64,000 nt of DNA from Lachnospiraceae bacterium 10-1 (GCA_000403495.2 KE159799.1:452937-516936); one strand, 5' to 3'. Positions 15,725-26,598 are shown, numbered from the stretch's first letter. Notes: generated by a model from the letters alone, not told the origin. Made by a program: numbers and translations.

Positions 15725-18700
15725 TTAAAAATTAATAAAAAACTTTCCTTGTTCTTCGTCAAAATAAATTTCTTTTTCCCTTACCCAAAGCTTCTCACAG
15801 ACTTTAAACAGTCTGAGTGTATGCACAAAGCTTCCTTTTTCGTTTTGCCTGCATTCTGCATATACCAGCAATTTAGGCTCTCCCTTATTCATTCCCAGAT
15901 AAAAATTTTTCGGAACCTCCAGCCCGGTAAGTTTAACATAGCTGTCTAAAATTTCATCGGAAGAATAAATGAACACAGGCAGCGCCACGCTATCTGTCAT
16001 AAATTTCTCTGAAGCCATCTTAATCACCTGCTCCGGTTTATATTCTACAGAAAGTAATGTATCATAAACCTGATGCTCATAGCACCCTCTGCCTATAGAG
16101 GGCATAACGTTAGCATCATTTATCTGTGGCAGATCTTTCCCCGTCATTTCTTCAAAATCTTTCATTCTGTCACTTAGTACTTCCTGCTCAAGTTTAAAAT
16201 ACACACCCTCATCTATTTTTCCCTGTCCCACAAGCAGCACATTTTTCTTTCCTTCTATATCTCCGGCAATGGCATAAGACTGGTAGAGATTACTTTCCTC
16301 ATCATATATCCGCCAGTCAAGTCCCTCTGTCATAAGCCAGTGATTAATCTCCAGCTTCCATTTTTCCATCATAGATCCATTTTCATATTCATATACCCTG
16401 GTATCTCCCCAACGCCAGTTGCGGCCGCCATAAACCTGAATCACCAGTTTTTTGTCCGTAATGATCATTCCCTGATAAGGATCTCCATAAATTCCTCCAC
16501 TTTCAGGATCTAAAGTTTCAATTTCATCCAAAGGCCTCAGACTTCCATCTTTCTGTCCCAAAAACGGATAAATCTTTCTACAGTACGTATAGTACATATC
16601 TTCGTCCCGTTCGCTTAGTCCGGCAATTGCCAAATCCTTTATTCCATCGCCATTTAGATCTCCCCATACAATATCCCCAGCTTCTATCTTCTGTCCCGGA
16701 TAATACAAATCCAAATACTTCTGCGCTTCACCGATATCTTCCTTTGTAAGCATACCGCTGCTTCCCATATTCAGCATTGGCACAAAGATCAAATTACCAA
16801 TATCCTGTCCGGGGTTCCCCATTACAGATAATAAAAACAGCTTTTCCATTCCTTTGATGGGTTCAAAATCTTCAATCTGATTGTAAGCAAGCCCCAAATA
16901 TTCCAATTGCGTCATTTCCGCAAGAACATGGATATCCGATATCTGATTCATGTCCAGTGACAGATTATACAACTGGTTCATTCCCTTTAAAGGACTGATG
17001 TCTTTTATTTGATTATATCCTGCTCCTAAGACTGTAAGCCCTGTTTTTCCTGATAGCGGAGACAAATCTGTGATCTGATTTCCATTTAAATTCACACCTT
17101 CCAGCTCAGGAAGAAAACGCAGCGCTTCAATGTCTTTAATCTCATTTCCCTGCAGCCCTAACTCCTTTAAGCCGATTAACTCCGCCAAAGGAGTAATATC
17201 CTCTATTTTATTAAATCCTAAAGAAAGCACTTTAAGATTTTTACAGACAGCCAGTGGAGAAATATTCTGAATCTCATTTCCCAAAAAAGATATTTGTTCC
17301 AATTCAGGAAGTTTTTTTACAAATGAAATATCCGTCAATCCGCTCCGTAAAATATAAAGCTCCCTAAGATTTGAGAGCATAGTTAAATCCTGAAAATCTA
17401 CTGCCTGGTCTGCATCCTCGATCTGCAGGCATCTTATATTCATAATATCTTCCACGGAAGGAATCCCATCCTCAGACGCCACAGCCTCATGATAAACAGC
17501 CTGCTTAACGATCTGATCCTGCCAGATAAAAGCATCTGTAACAAACTTATTTTCATAAACTGTTTCAAAAATATACGCCCATATTCCATCCACTTCCTGT
17601 GCATAATCTGATTTGCTGCCAGGTTCATCAACCGGTTCAATTCCACTGATTTTGTCCTTCAACTGACGCATTCCTAATTCACTAACAGCATAGATCCCCT
17701 CCACTTGGTACATCACTTCATCTTCAACATAAAAGAATCCCTGCTGTTTTTCATCTGTCTGGTATAAAATAAAAATAGATTCTTTTTCTCCCCTATCCTC
17801 CTCACTGATCAGCTTCCATGTATTGTGTTCCCAGCTTTCTACATCCTTTTCCCCCAGGATTTCACTACAGTATGTCCATATTTGGTCGTAACTGTTCTTA
17901 GACATCTCTCCCAGTAAATATGCAGATATGCTTACCTTATCCTGTCCGTCGGATGCCCACAGTGTAAACCATGTCTCTTTCGGTTCATCAACTACCTGAA
18001 AGCTGAAATCCTTCCAATTCCCTCCGTTAGATTCCAGAATTCTCCAGATAAAACCGGAAATTTTCTCATCCGAAAGGGCATTTTTTATTTTTATGCTAAT
18101 ATTTTCCCTGTACAAACCTTTTTCATCCGGAAACCACCCCGGACAGGGCAGGTTATATGCCGCCTCCACAGGCGGCTTTAAAAACATCGGAAGATTATTT
18201 TCCGCCTGATACAGCCCATATAAATCCCGATCTAAAAAGGCCGGTAAATAAACTGCCTGTGCCTTATCCAGCAGCATAGTATGCTGTTCATAATATGTAC
18301 TATCCTTCAAGTTCTCTAAAATAAAGCAGCACTCGGTCTTCCTGTCTGCTATGGCAAAAAAACACCCTGCTTCTTTGCCGCAGCAATCCTGCGAAAGATT
18401 ATAGCAGTTAAAAATTTTCTCTCTGTTTTCCGCGCAGATGCCAGCCATCACTCCGTTTTTTGACCAGTCACCCTTCACTTTCATGCTTCCTGTAAATCCA
18501 CATCTTTCAATGATTCCTGTATTACTTGCACAGATACCGGCCATCTTTGCATCCTTATGGGACGTAATTAAATTACTTACTAAAATTCCCCCAAACCGGC
18601 AATTCCTGATTGTCCTGTCATTTGTCCAGCAGATGCCTCCTATGTGGTCTTCTCCTATAATCAAAGACTTTTCTATGTAGAGATCATGAATCACACCCAC

Positions 18701-19084
18701 ATTTGTTCTTACTATTCCAAATCCATTTTCACTGTAAAGCCCATAAATTGTGTGTCCGCCTCCGTCAAAATTACCGGAGAAAAAATGAATATCCCTGCTT
18801 TGTCCCGCAGGAGGCATAGTCTGCCATTTCGCAAAATTTGAGACGTCATTTAAATAAATATCATTCATCAGTCTGCCGCATATAAAGATCTGATCGTGGG
18901 AAACCATTTGCCAGAACCGGTCAAAATCATATGCCGTATAAATCTCATAATATCCATCCTCTGATAAAGTAAGCTCCTTTGGATAGGTTGACCTGTAGGC
19001 AAGAATACTTGCCGCAATTAAAACACCGCTGATTACTGCCATAATAAAAATTTTCTGCAAAAAAGTTTTCCACACTTTTTTCAT
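15725..19084 (-). CDS. Large leucine-rich-repeat surface protein
   Basis: About 1119 residues starting MKKVWKTFLQKIFIMAVISG at ATG 19084 (GGAG seven bases upstream). One N-terminal membrane helix (residues about 9-29) anchors it outside the cell. Then: a GLUG-like beta-helix region (GNFDGGGHTIYGL, HIGGICWTN, about 100-250), a mixed region, about eight internalin-type 22-residue LRRs (LxxLxLxxNxIxDIxPL pattern, about 590-790), an FG-GAP/EF-hand-like calcium loop WGDLNGDGIKDLAIAG, and a C-terminal domain. It is probably an adhesin or sensor of polysaccharide or host surface. It follows endonuclease III on the same strand. Confidence 0.85.
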   Translation of the reverse strand: MKKVWKTFLQKIFIMAVISGVLIAASILAYRSTYPKELTLSEDGYYEIYTAYDFDRFWQMVSHDQIFICGRLMNDIYLNDVSNFAKWQTMPPAGQSRDIHFFSGNFDGGGHTIYGLYSENGFGIVRTNVGVIHDLYIEKSLIIGEDHIGGICWTNDRTIRNCRFGGILVSNLITSHKDAKMAGICASNTGIIERCGFTGSMKVKGDWSKNGVMAGICAENREKIFNCYNLSQDCCGKEAGCFFAIADRKTECCFILENLKDSTYYEQHTMLLDKAQAVYLPAFLDRDLYGLYQAENNLPMFLKPPVEAAYNLPCPGWFPDEKGLYRENISIKIKNALSDEKISGFIWRILESNGGNWKDFSFQVVDEPKETWFTLWASDGQDKVSISAYLLGEMSKNSYDQIWTYCSEILGEKDVESWEHNTWKLISEEDRGEKESIFILYQTDEKQQGFFYVEDEVMYQVEGIYAVSELGMRQLKDKISGIEPVDEPGSKSDYAQEVDGIWAYIFETVYENKFVTDAFIWQDQIVKQAVYHEAVASEDGIPSVEDIMNIRCLQIEDADQAVDFQDLTMLSNLRELYILRSGLTDISFVKKLPELEQISFLGNEIQNISPLAVCKNLKVLSLGFNKIEDITPLAELIGLKELGLQGNEIKDIEALRFLPELEGVNLNGNQITDLSPLSGKTGLTVLGAGYNQIKDISPLKGMNQLYNLSLDMNQISDIHVLAEMTQLEYLGLAYNQIEDFEPIKGMEKLFLLSVMGNPGQDIGNLIFVPMLNMGSSGMLTKEDIGEAQKYLDLYYPGQKIEAGDIVWGDLNGDGIKDLAIAGLSERDEDMYYTYCRKIYPFLGQKDGSLRPLDEIETLDPESGGIYGDPYQGMIITDKKLVIQVYGGRNWRWGDTRVYEYENGSMMEKWKLEINHWLMTEGLDWRIYDEESNLYQSYAIAGDIEGKKNVLLVGQGKIDEGVYFKLEQEVLSDRMKDFEEMTGKDLPQINDANVMPSIGRGCYEHQVYDTLLSVEYKPEQVIKMASEKFMTDSVALPVFIYSSDEILDSYVKLTGLEVPKNFYLGMNKGEPKLLVYAECRQNEKGSFVHTLRLFKVCEKLWVREKEIYFDEEQGKFFINF

Positions 19085-19173
19085 GATATTCTCCATACAT
19101 AAATTGATTTATACTGACAATATCTTACATCATCTGTGCATCAAAACTTCATCATTTTTGCATCAAATTTGCA

Positions 19174-19815
19174 TCATTTCACATCGCACTTTTTACAAAT
19201 ATCAGCAAGACAGCACTTATCACAAAAAGGTTTTGTTCTTGCAGTGCAGACCTCCCTGCCATGATACACCAGCCTGTGGCAGAAGCTGCTGCCTTCCTTA
19301 GGTGGAACCAGTTTCCAAAGCGCCATCTCTACTTTCTTTGGCTCTTTGATCCCGTCTACCAGTCCAAACCGGTTGACTAAGCGGATGCAGTGAGTGTCCG
19401 TCACAATTGCAGGCTTGCCAAACACATCCCCCATAATCAGGTTTGCACTTTTCCGTCCCACACCGGGAAGCTTTAGCAGCTCATTAAAGTCCTCCGGCAC
19501 TTTTCCGTCATACTCATCCCGCAGCATTTTCATACATGCACTAATATCTCTTGCCTTGCTATGCCCTAAACCACAGGGCTTTACAATTTCCTCTATTTCC
19601 TCCACTGATGCATCCGCTAAAGCTAGTGCATCTGGAAACTTTTCATATAATTTCTGTACAACTACATTTACTCTTGCATCCGTACACTGCGCCGCCAACC
19701 GGACGCTGACCAAAAGCTTCCATGCCTGATCATACTCAAGGGTGCAGTCCGCATCCGGATATTCTTTCTTTAGTCTTTCAATAATTTCCAGTGTTAATTC
19801 TTTTTTCTTCATCAT
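19174..19815 (-). CDS. nth: Endonuclease III
   Basis: A 213-residue base-excision repair DNA glycosylase/AP lyase that removes oxidised pyrimidines. The helix-hairpin-helix is LPGVGRKSANLIMG (catalytic Lys in KSA), the catalytic Asp is in VTDTHCIRLVNR, and the C-terminal iron-sulphur cluster ligands are CTARTKPFCDKCCLADIC (C-x6-C-x2-C-x5-C). Full length. It may be co-transcribed with the HD-GYP gene, which ends 9 bp upstream. Confidence 0.97.
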   Translation of the reverse strand: MMKKKELTLEIIERLKKEYPDADCTLEYDQAWKLLVSVRLAAQCTDARVNVVVQKLYEKFPDALALADASVEEIEEIVKPCGLGHSKARDISACMKMLRDEYDGKVPEDFNELLKLPGVGRKSANLIMGDVFGKPAIVTDTHCIRLVNRFGLVDGIKEPKKVEMALWKLVPPKEGSSFCHRLVYHGREVCTARTKPFCDKCCLADICKKCDVK

Positions 19816-19824
19816 TAAGTCCCC

Positions 19825-21099
19825 TTAAAATATCACGCCTTCGTATTCTTTAAATCTGGCATAGATACTATCATATTGATTGGTGATATCCATGTATCTT
19901 TCCATCGTTTCATTTCGCTGTCTTTCGTAATTCTGCGTAATCTCATCATAATGCCCTACTGCTGCCTGTACCACTTTACTGCATATCTTTCCCTGATCCG
20001 CATCAGACTGCAGGATTCCTTTCACCCTTTCTGATGGAAAAGAATCCTTATAGCTTCTTTTTCCATACAAGGCGCTTAAAATGTCTGCTACAGCAGCAAT
20101 TCGTTCCAGTTCTGTCAGTTCTTCTGCCTTCAGACCACCGGGATAACCTGTACCATCCAGTTTTTCGTGATGTCTTGCCGCCACATTAACAATTTTAGGA
20201 TCCATAATCCCTCTTAAAATCTTATCCGTAATCACAACATGCGCTTTCATGACTCTCATTTCTTCATCAGTAAGCCGCCTGGGCGCTTCAAGAATGGAAA
20301 GGGGTATGACAATTTTTCCAATATCATGTAAAAGCGATCCATAATAAAGAATCTGCAAATCCATAGCAGAAACATGCATTAACCTGCCAAGCTCAAGGGC
20401 AAATGTCTTTGTAGACATAGTATGTATCACTGTCTGCTGGCTCCTAAAATCAATTGCATACACCAGCATCTCTAAAAACCCCTGTTTCTGTTTCTCCGAA
20501 AAACAGACTGTCTCAAATAAATCTTCCATTTCCTTCTGGTATTCATCTGATTTCAATTTGTCCATAAATTTAAAATCGCTTTGTGCCCTCTGAAATATCT
20601 CTACCGCTTTTGCAGAAACAGTGACATCACAATTCCTTTGAAAATAATTCTGCTCCATGCCATGACCTTCCATGCGCATAAAAACATCCATCTTATCAGC
20701 CAGTGTCAGGTATTGAGTGATTTTCATATAATTACTTTTAATCTGTGAATGCAGCTTATAGGGCAGATGATGATATAAAATAATCTCCGCTTTATCTCCA
20801 ACCGGAGATAAATATTTCATAAATAAATACCCATAAATAGAATGGGCCCATACATTTGCAGTCTCACACCGGGAGATTCCTCCTTCATAACCAGTCTTAA
20901 ACATTCCCACATCATGAAGCATTCCCAAAAGCACATATTCCGCCAGTTCGACTGAAGTATACTGTCCCTCCGCTTTCAACATGTTATAAAAAATATATCC
21001 GGTAATCTCGCCATGAAGTTGAATTTTTGCATCCATAACTCCCATAGTCCTACGGACAATATTATAAATATCCTTTGTGCTAACTAATTCCCCACCCAT
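19825..21099 (-). CDS. HD-GYP domain protein, putative cyclic-di-GMP phosphodiesterase
   Basis: About 424 residues, starting MGGELVSTKDIYN at 21099 because AGGAGAGG precedes that ATG; the longer frame upstream has no ribosome site. It carries two HD-type domains: the first has LGMLHDVGMFKTG and a later YHHLP (about 60-130), the second is a clear HD-GYP with HDIGKIVIP, ARHHEKLDGTGYPGG and AVADILSAL (about 260-360). The second half should hydrolyse cyclic-di-GMP. No receiver or membrane domain, so it is a soluble turnover enzyme or effector. Confidence 0.9.
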   Translation of the reverse strand: MGGELVSTKDIYNIVRRTMGVMDAKIQLHGEITGYIFYNMLKAEGQYTSVELAEYVLLGMLHDVGMFKTGYEGGISRCETANVWAHSIYGYLFMKYLSPVGDKAEIILYHHLPYKLHSQIKSNYMKITQYLTLADKMDVFMRMEGHGMEQNYFQRNCDVTVSAKAVEIFQRAQSDFKFMDKLKSDEYQKEMEDLFETVCFSEKQKQGFLEMLVYAIDFRSQQTVIHTMSTKTFALELGRLMHVSAMDLQILYYGSLLHDIGKIVIPLSILEAPRRLTDEEMRVMKAHVVITDKILRGIMDPKIVNVAARHHEKLDGTGYPGGLKAEELTELERIAAVADILSALYGKRSYKDSFPSERVKGILQSDADQGKICSKVVQAAVGHYDEITQNYERQRNETMERYMDITNQYDSIYARFKEYEGVIF

Positions 21100-21207
21100 A
21101 TCCCTCTCCTGTAAGTTCAATAACATATATTTTATCACACTTTTACTGACAAGAAAACTTTCGTATTCCAACAAAACATATATTTTGCCTTATGGATATT
21201 CCTGCTT

Positions 21208-22101
21208 TTAATCCCACCGGAAAAAATCCGACAGTTCACCCATATACCTTTCCGGATCAGAAAGATAGCTTCCTGTATGAGCAGCCCCTTCTGCTGAAAA
21301 CAGCCACTTTTCACTGACACAAGTCTCATAGTTTTGTACCGTCATTTTATAGGGTACAAGCATATCTTCGGTTCCATGTGCAAAAAACACAGGTACACGA
21401 CAGCTTTTCATTGCCTCCAGTGTACTGCATTCCTTCAGATCATAACCTGCTTTCTTCCTGCACAGGCAGTTTACCGCATCTGCCACTTCAATCTCTTTTG
21501 TTTTAAAATATTTTTTTGCAAAAATACGTATCATCTCATAAGGTGTGGTAAACCCACAATCTGCAATTACTCCTGCAACTCTTTCAGGCAGTTCCAATCC
21601 GGATGTCATAAGCACTGTTGCTGCTCCCATAGAGACTCCAAAAAGATAGATTGGCAAAGATGAATTTGTATGATGCTCCAGATATTCCAGCCATTTTAAG
21701 CAGTCATAACGTTCCAGCACCCCCAGGCCAATGTATTTTCCCCCACTGGTCTGATGGGCTCTTTGATCTACCAACAATATACTGCTTTTTTTCTCATACA
21801 ACTCTTTCGCCAGTGCTGCTCCATCCTTATCCCATCTTCCACGCCAGCCATGAAACATAAGCACAATTCTTTCCGCTTCCGGATGCTTCAAAAGACGTCC
21901 CCTAAGGATTATCCCATCTCTGCCTTTAATTTCCACCTTTTCAAGCACCTGGTCGTGAAGCCATAAAATTTGTTTTCTTTCGCCTTTTAACTTTTTCCTG
22001 TTTTTTCTGATTCTATCGGACAGCTTTTTTATTTCCCACAAAATATGTGCCGTCCTGCCCACCGCAAGATTCAAATAAATATAAGCCCAAAAAGATTTCA
22101 T
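21208..22101 (-). CDS. Alpha/beta hydrolase, membrane-associated
   Basis: A 297-residue serine hydrolase. The oxyanion region is MFHGWRGRWDKDG, the nucleophile elbow GVSMGAA, the catalytic Asp in GTEDMLVPYK and His in GAAHTGSY. The N-terminus is basic and amphipathic (weakly hydrophobic at residues 3-18), like other BAAT/YqkD-type hydrolases of Firmicutes. Substrate unknown; an acyl ester or peptide is likely. Confidence 0.88.
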   Translation of the reverse strand: MKSFWAYIYLNLAVGRTAHILWEIKKLSDRIRKNRKKLKGERKQILWLHDQVLEKVEIKGRDGIILRGRLLKHPEAERIVLMFHGWRGRWDKDGAALAKELYEKKSSILLVDQRAHQTSGGKYIGLGVLERYDCLKWLEYLEHHTNSSLPIYLFGVSMGAATVLMTSGLELPERVAGVIADCGFTTPYEMIRIFAKKYFKTKEIEVADAVNCLCRKKAGYDLKECSTLEAMKSCRVPVFFAHGTEDMLVPYKMTVQNYETCVSEKWLFSAEGAAHTGSYLSDPERYMGELSDFFRWD

Positions 22102-22202
22102 CCTGTTTTTATGCTCCTTTCCCTGTATTATAGTATACCCTTTCCCTTCCGGTCAAATCCCACTTGCACGGCTAATTTACACGGATATTTTGCTACGAAA
22201 AA

Positions 22203-22227
22203 ACGAGCCTTCTAAAAGAAGACTCGT
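22203..22227 (-). terminator. Terminator after the chemotaxis receptor
   Basis: Interrupted hairpin ACGAG-TCTTC / GAAGG-CTCGT followed on the minus strand by TTTTTT, 40 bp past the receptor stop codon. Confidence 0.7.
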
Positions 22228-22267
22228 CTTTTATGTAGGGAGGATTCACAAAATATAACCTTCGTTG

Positions 22268-24391
22268 TTATATGGTAAACTTACTGATTGCTTCTTTCAA
22301 CTTATCAGATTCACGTCCGAGAATCCGTACCGCATCCTGCAGACTCAATATCTCTTCTGCCTGCTCAACCGTATTTTGCTGCATTCCAACCGCCGCATCT
22401 TCGTTATTTTCAGATACCCTTGCCATACTGTCAATCATTTCCAGAGTGCGATCTTTCGCCCGCTCCATACGCTCCATGATACTGGTAATGTCATTGACTG
22501 CTTTCGTGAGCTCCGTAACACTGTCACGCACCTGACAGAATGATCCCACTGTAAGCTTCATTGCCTCTGACTGGGCTCTTACCGTATCAGATGCCTGCCC
22601 GGTAGTTTCTGCAATCTGGGATTTCCTTTTATCAATCTGTTCTACGGTTGCCCTGATTTGCTTAACTGCCTCTACTGACTGTACCGATAAACGCCTGATC
22701 TCCTCGGCAACTACAGCAAAACCTCTTCCCATTTCGCCTACACGTGCTGCTTCAATAGAAGCATTTAATGACAAAAGCCCTGTTTGATCTGCAACATCAT
22801 TGATTGTTTCCGCTATTTTATTAATTGCTTTTGTTTCTTCCGAAAGTTCATTCACTTGTACGATCAGGCTTTCTGTCATCGTTGCAGTTTCTTCTGCTTT
22901 GCCGGAAAGGTTCTCCATATTGATAATACTGTCACCTACCGTCTGTCCTGTGTTTTTTGCAATTCCCTCTACCATTTCCGCATTCTTTACCACTGCTTCT
23001 ATCTGCTGTGCAAGCTGCTGAATGGTGGTCCTGCACTCCATAACATCTTCTGTCTGCCTTGTCACACCATCGCTTACCCGGGTGATTCCGCTTGTAACCC
23101 CTTCTGATAAAGCCACCAGCTTTTGCGTTGTTCCGGCGACGCGGTTTCCTGCATCCGCAACCTCTGTTGCGCCCTCTCCTGTCTGGCTAATCAAAATCCG
23201 CATTTTCTCCATCATTCGCTGAAGGCGATGTGTTACTATCTTAAACTCTGTATCCTTTCCTTCTTTTACCGATATATTAAAGTTGCCATTTTCCACCTGG
23301 CTAAGTACATAAGAAACATTTTTCACCGATTTCATAATCCGGTTGGATATCCATGCACACAATCCCAATGATAAAGCCAATGCCGCTGCTACTACAAGAA
23401 TTGTTATGTAACGAATATCATCTACCTGTGCTAAAATTTGATTCCTTGGAATCTTAGCGCAGACTGCAAAATCACAATTTACCATTTTATAATATACATA
23501 TAAGTAAGACTTCCCATTATCCCTTTGGTAAAAAACAGATGAAGTTTCATCGGAACCCAAAAGACTCATTAGTTTTTCCTGGGAAACAAATACGCCATCT
23601 TCCATATCGTCTACAGATAAAATTTCTCTTCCGTCACTGGTGATTAATGCACAAACGCTTCCCTCATCTAATGCCATATCGGTTAAAGGTTTTTTCACCG
23701 CCTCCATATCAATATCCATAATCAGCATACCAATTGGTTTTGATGTTTTATCCACCATATTTCTTGCAAGTGAAAAGGCATATCTGTCATTGCTCATTCC
23801 TGTCATTGCATCCAGTTCTTCATGCTGGCCGGATAAAACTACTTTCTCCCCATTTGCAATCTGACTGCTCCCTTCTCCGGTTTCCACATAAGCATCATAA
23901 TTAACCGGTTTTAACATGCTGTCAGAATTAAATCCTTCCCCATAATCTGCCAAAAGATATATGCTGCTCACAAACTGATCTGATAAGGCTGTGGTTAAAA
24001 CCTGTTTTTTCAATGTCTGAAATACCTTGCCCTCCTGTAAAGGTTCTTTTGCATATTCCCCACGATAATAGCTTTTTACGGAATTATCCAGCACAATCTG
24101 ATTTGTTCTGATAGACAAATTACTTACTAACAGATCATAATATTCTGTTGTTTTCTGAATGGTATTTTCCATGGATTTTTGATAGCTCTGAATCACTGCG
24201 TATTCTGCAAGCTGATAAGATAACGTGCCTGATATAATGATCAAAATACAGGGAACCAAAAAGCCCAGTAAAAGCTTTGTTCTGATGCTTCCTCCCGCTC
24301 CCTTATTTTTCTTTTCCGGTTTATCTTTTTTTGCCGTCTCATTCTTTTTTACCAATTTACTCTTAATGCTCATCCCCAGTTTCTTTTTCAT
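22268..24391 (-). CDS. Methyl-accepting chemotaxis protein
   Basis: About 707 residues starting [13 protein letters not shown] at 24391, behind GGAGG; the longer frame upstream lacks a ribosome site. A lysine-rich cytoplasmic lead is followed by membrane helix 1 ([18 protein letters not shown], about 40-57), an extracellular dCache-type sensor region of about 270 residues, membrane helix 2 ([16 protein letters not shown]), a HAMP domain, and the long signalling coiled coil with the conserved tip [20 protein letters not shown]. It signals to CheA/CheW; the ligand is not evident. Confidence 0.95.
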   Translation of the reverse strand: MKKKLGMSIKSKLVKKNETAKKDKPEKKNKGAGGSIRTKLLLGFLVPCILIIISGTLSYQLAEYAVIQSYQKSMENTIQKTTEYYDLLVSNLSIRTNQIVLDNSVKSYYRGEYAKEPLQEGKVFQTLKKQVLTTALSDQFVSSIYLLADYGEGFNSDSMLKPVNYDAYVETGEGSSQIANGEKVVLSGQHEELDAMTGMSNDRYAFSLARNMVDKTSKPIGMLIMDIDMEAVKKPLTDMALDEGSVCALITSDGREILSVDDMEDGVFVSQEKLMSLLGSDETSSVFYQRDNGKSYLYVYYKMVNCDFAVCAKIPRNQILAQVDDIRYITILVVAAALALSLGLCAWISNRIMKSVKNVSYVLSQVENGNFNISVKEGKDTEFKIVTHRLQRMMEKMRILISQTGEGATEVADAGNRVAGTTQKLVALSEGVTSGITRVSDGVTRQTEDVMECRTTIQQLAQQIEAVVKNAEMVEGIAKNTGQTVGDSIINMENLSGKAEETATMTESLIVQVNELSEETKAINKIAETINDVADQTGLLSLNASIEAARVGEMGRGFAVVAEEIRRLSVQSVEAVKQIRATVEQIDKRKSQIAETTGQASDTVRAQSEAMKLTVGSFCQVRDSVTELTKAVNDITSIMERMERAKDRTLEMIDSMARVSENNEDAAVGMQQNTVEQAEEILSLQDAVRILGRESDKLKEAISKFTI

Positions 24392-24549
24392 TTGTAACTC
24401 CCTCCAATTCAATTTAACACACCTTGAACTATTATTATCATATACCCAATCGGGTACATTTCTGTATTGACATGCTTGTGAATTATTGTTCATTTTTGGC
24501 GTATCTATCAGAGGATGAAAGAACTTCGGTTAATGGATAATAAACTAAA

Positions 24550-25722
24550 TTATTTTTTTACGCTTTTACAGGACCATCTCAGTTGAACTACCACCTCAAT
24601 CTCATCAGTAAACGGGAACATATCAACTGCCGCTCCTTTTTTCATTTGATACCCCTTTTTACACAAAAAATCTAAATCCCTTGCTAAAGTTTCCGGATTG
24701 CAGGATATATATATAACCTTTTCCGGTTTTAATTTAACCAATGAAGTTAAAAACTTTTCGCTGCTGCCGCTTCTGGGCGGATCCATAAAAACCACATCCA
24801 CTTTCTCTTTGCTTTCAGCCATTTTCTCCATGAATTCTCCCGCATCAGCCTGATAAAATCTGATATTTGACAGCTTATTTTTCTTTGCGCCTGTTATAGC
24901 ATCTTTAACAGCATCCTTGTTAAGTTCTACTCCAATCACCTTTTTTGATTTTGCAGCAGCCACCATGCCAATCGTTCCCGTTCCGCAATAAGCATCTAAA
25001 ACTGTTTCCCTGCCGGAAATTCCTGCATATTTCATTGCTTTTTCATATAGCTTCTGTGCCATACCGGGATTCACCTGATAAAAAGATTTGGGAGAAATCT
25101 TAAAAGTCATGCCGCACAGCTCATCTTCAATATATCCCGGCCCATAAATCACCTGCTCTTTATCTCCAAGCACCATACTGGTTCTTTTCTCATTTACATT
25201 TACTACCACCGTAGTAATTTCAGGATGCTCCCTGCGCAGTGCTTTTACAAAATTATTTTTGGAAGGCATAATTGGAGATCCTAATACCAATACTACCATG
25301 ATCTGCCCTGTCTGATACCCCACTCGTACAAGTACATGACGTAGCAGACCATATCCGGTGTCCTCGTCATAAGTCTTAATTTTAAAAGACTTTAGAAGCT
25401 TTCTTATGGTTTGTATAATGGCATCTGCCTTTTCATTTTCTAACAGACACTCCTCCACCGATACAATCTGATGAGTTCCTTCCTTATAAATTCCCGAAAC
25501 AATATTTCCTTTTTTGTCCCTTCCAAATACAGCATGTACTTTATGCCGATAATGAGCAGGCTGTTCCATGCCGATCATTTCTTCTATTTTTCCATAAGAT
25601 TTTAATAGCTTTGCCACCTGTCCTCTCTTAAAATTAAGTTGTGCCTGATATTCCATATTCAGAAGCTGACACCCACCGCATTTTTTATAAACAGGACACG
25701 CAAAAGTATTTTTCTGACTCAT
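24550..25722 (-). CDS. 23S rRNA (uracil-C5)-methyltransferase, RlmCD/RlmD family
   Basis: About 390 residues starting MSQKNTFACPVYKKCGGCQL at 25722 (GGGAGG upstream). The N-terminal Cys motif CPVYKKCGGCQLL, plus a later Cys, should hold a 4Fe-4S cluster; there is no TRAM domain. Methyltransferase motifs: SPKSFYQVNP, AYCGTGTIGMVAA (SAM site), MDPPRSG and the catalytic ISCNPETLARDL with its Cys nucleophile. It makes 5-methyluridine in 23S rRNA; which position cannot be told. It appears to be the last chromosomal core gene before the phage-like block. Confidence 0.93.
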   Translation of the reverse strand: MSQKNTFACPVYKKCGGCQLLNMEYQAQLNFKRGQVAKLLKSYGKIEEMIGMEQPAHYRHKVHAVFGRDKKGNIVSGIYKEGTHQIVSVEECLLENEKADAIIQTIRKLLKSFKIKTYDEDTGYGLLRHVLVRVGYQTGQIMVVLVLGSPIMPSKNNFVKALRREHPEITTVVVNVNEKRTSMVLGDKEQVIYGPGYIEDELCGMTFKISPKSFYQVNPGMAQKLYEKAMKYAGISGRETVLDAYCGTGTIGMVAAAKSKKVIGVELNKDAVKDAITGAKKNKLSNIRFYQADAGEFMEKMAESKEKVDVVFMDPPRSGSSEKFLTSLVKLKPEKVIYISCNPETLARDLDFLCKKGYQMKKGAAVDMFPFTDEIEVVVQLRWSCKSVKK

Positions 25723-25777
25723 TTTCCTCCCATCTGCCTGCTTCAGCAGACATACAAATAAAAATTTAATCAACTAA

Positions 25778-25798
25778 CCCCCGGGCATAACCCGGGGG
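25778..25798. terminator. GC-rich inverted repeat, possible terminator
   Basis: Perfect 8-bp stem CCCCCGGG / CCCGGGGG with a 5-nt loop, upstream of the methyltransferase and downstream of the small gene at 25843. The T-rich stretch on the minus strand comes about 10 bases later. Confidence 0.45.
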
Positions 25799-25842
25799 CT
25801 GAATTTACACTGAAGTTAACTTTCAACACATAGCATCTGAGC

Positions 25843-26124
25843 TTAATCCTCACTTGTGTTTTTAATTTTAACAGATTCTATTCCTCTAATCAGATCCGCA
25901 GCACGTTCCACATCTGCTTCATTAATTCGGATCGTAAAAATATTCTTTTGTTTGTCACTTCCAAAAGTTCTTGAAAACCAGGAACGTTCCTGCCATTCAA
26001 TAAAATAAGATATTCTGTTTTTCAACAATACCCTTTCCAGTTTCTCTTTACTTTCCAAAGTGTATACTTTACAAAAATCCACTTCTCTATTGACCACCCT
26101 ATTGTCAAAAGTCAATGATGTCAT
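25843..26124 (-). CDS. Small hypothetical protein
   Basis: A 93-residue protein starting MTSLTFDNRVVN at ATG 26124, behind GGAGG. A compact alpha/beta sequence resembling small ferredoxin-fold proteins that pair two strands and helices (VYTLESKEKLERVLLKN, TIRINEADVERAADLI). I do not recognise a named family; similar small genes are widespread in Lachnospiraceae. Whether it belongs to the phage-like element or the chromosome is open. Confidence 0.6.
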   Translation of the reverse strand: MTSLTFDNRVVNREVDFCKVYTLESKEKLERVLLKNRISYFIEWQERSWFSRTFGSDKQKNIFTIRINEADVERAADLIRGIESVKIKNTSED

Positions 26125-26257
26125 TGCACTATCCTCCACTCTTGAAAATAAACTATTATGATTATTTTCAATTTACTCCCCCATATCATGATAAACACTA
26201 TATATATTATAATTCATAATCCTTCATAATTTCAACTAGAAAATACCAGCATTGCTT

Positions 26258-26560
26258 TTAGATTGTGACCGTTGTCTTAGACAGTTCCCACAATGGTTTT
26301 TGATCCAAATATTGTTGATTTAACCACTCTGCTGCCTGAAAAACGCCTTCAGATGTAAAGTCAAATTCCCTGCGCTGCTTTTTTGCCTCTTCGGTTTTGG
26401 CATAGCATAAAGGTTCCGGCCAGATAATCACCTCAAGCCTTGCCCCTTCTTCTTTTTCTTTCTTCTTCAGCATATAGCGCATCCCATCCATGCTACCGCA
26501 GTATTCTTCTTTTTTTACATAGTTTAGTACATTGAATTTTTCTTTATCTATCATTGCCAC
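26258..26560 (-). CDS. Hypothetical protein
   Basis: A 100-residue protein (MAMIDKEKFNVLNYVKKEEY) with no membrane segment and no motif I recognise. It appears to be an alpha/beta protein with a WPEPLCY turn. It sits downstream of the DUF262 gene on the same strand and may be part of that unit. Intact reading frame. Confidence 0.55.
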   Translation of the reverse strand: MAMIDKEKFNVLNYVKKEEYCGSMDGMRYMLKKKEKEEGARLEVIIWPEPLCYAKTEEAKKQRREFDFTSEGVFQAAEWLNQQYLDQKPLWELSKTTVTI

Positions 26561-26598
26561 CCTCTGCTAACATATCATAGAAAAAGAATAACACATTT

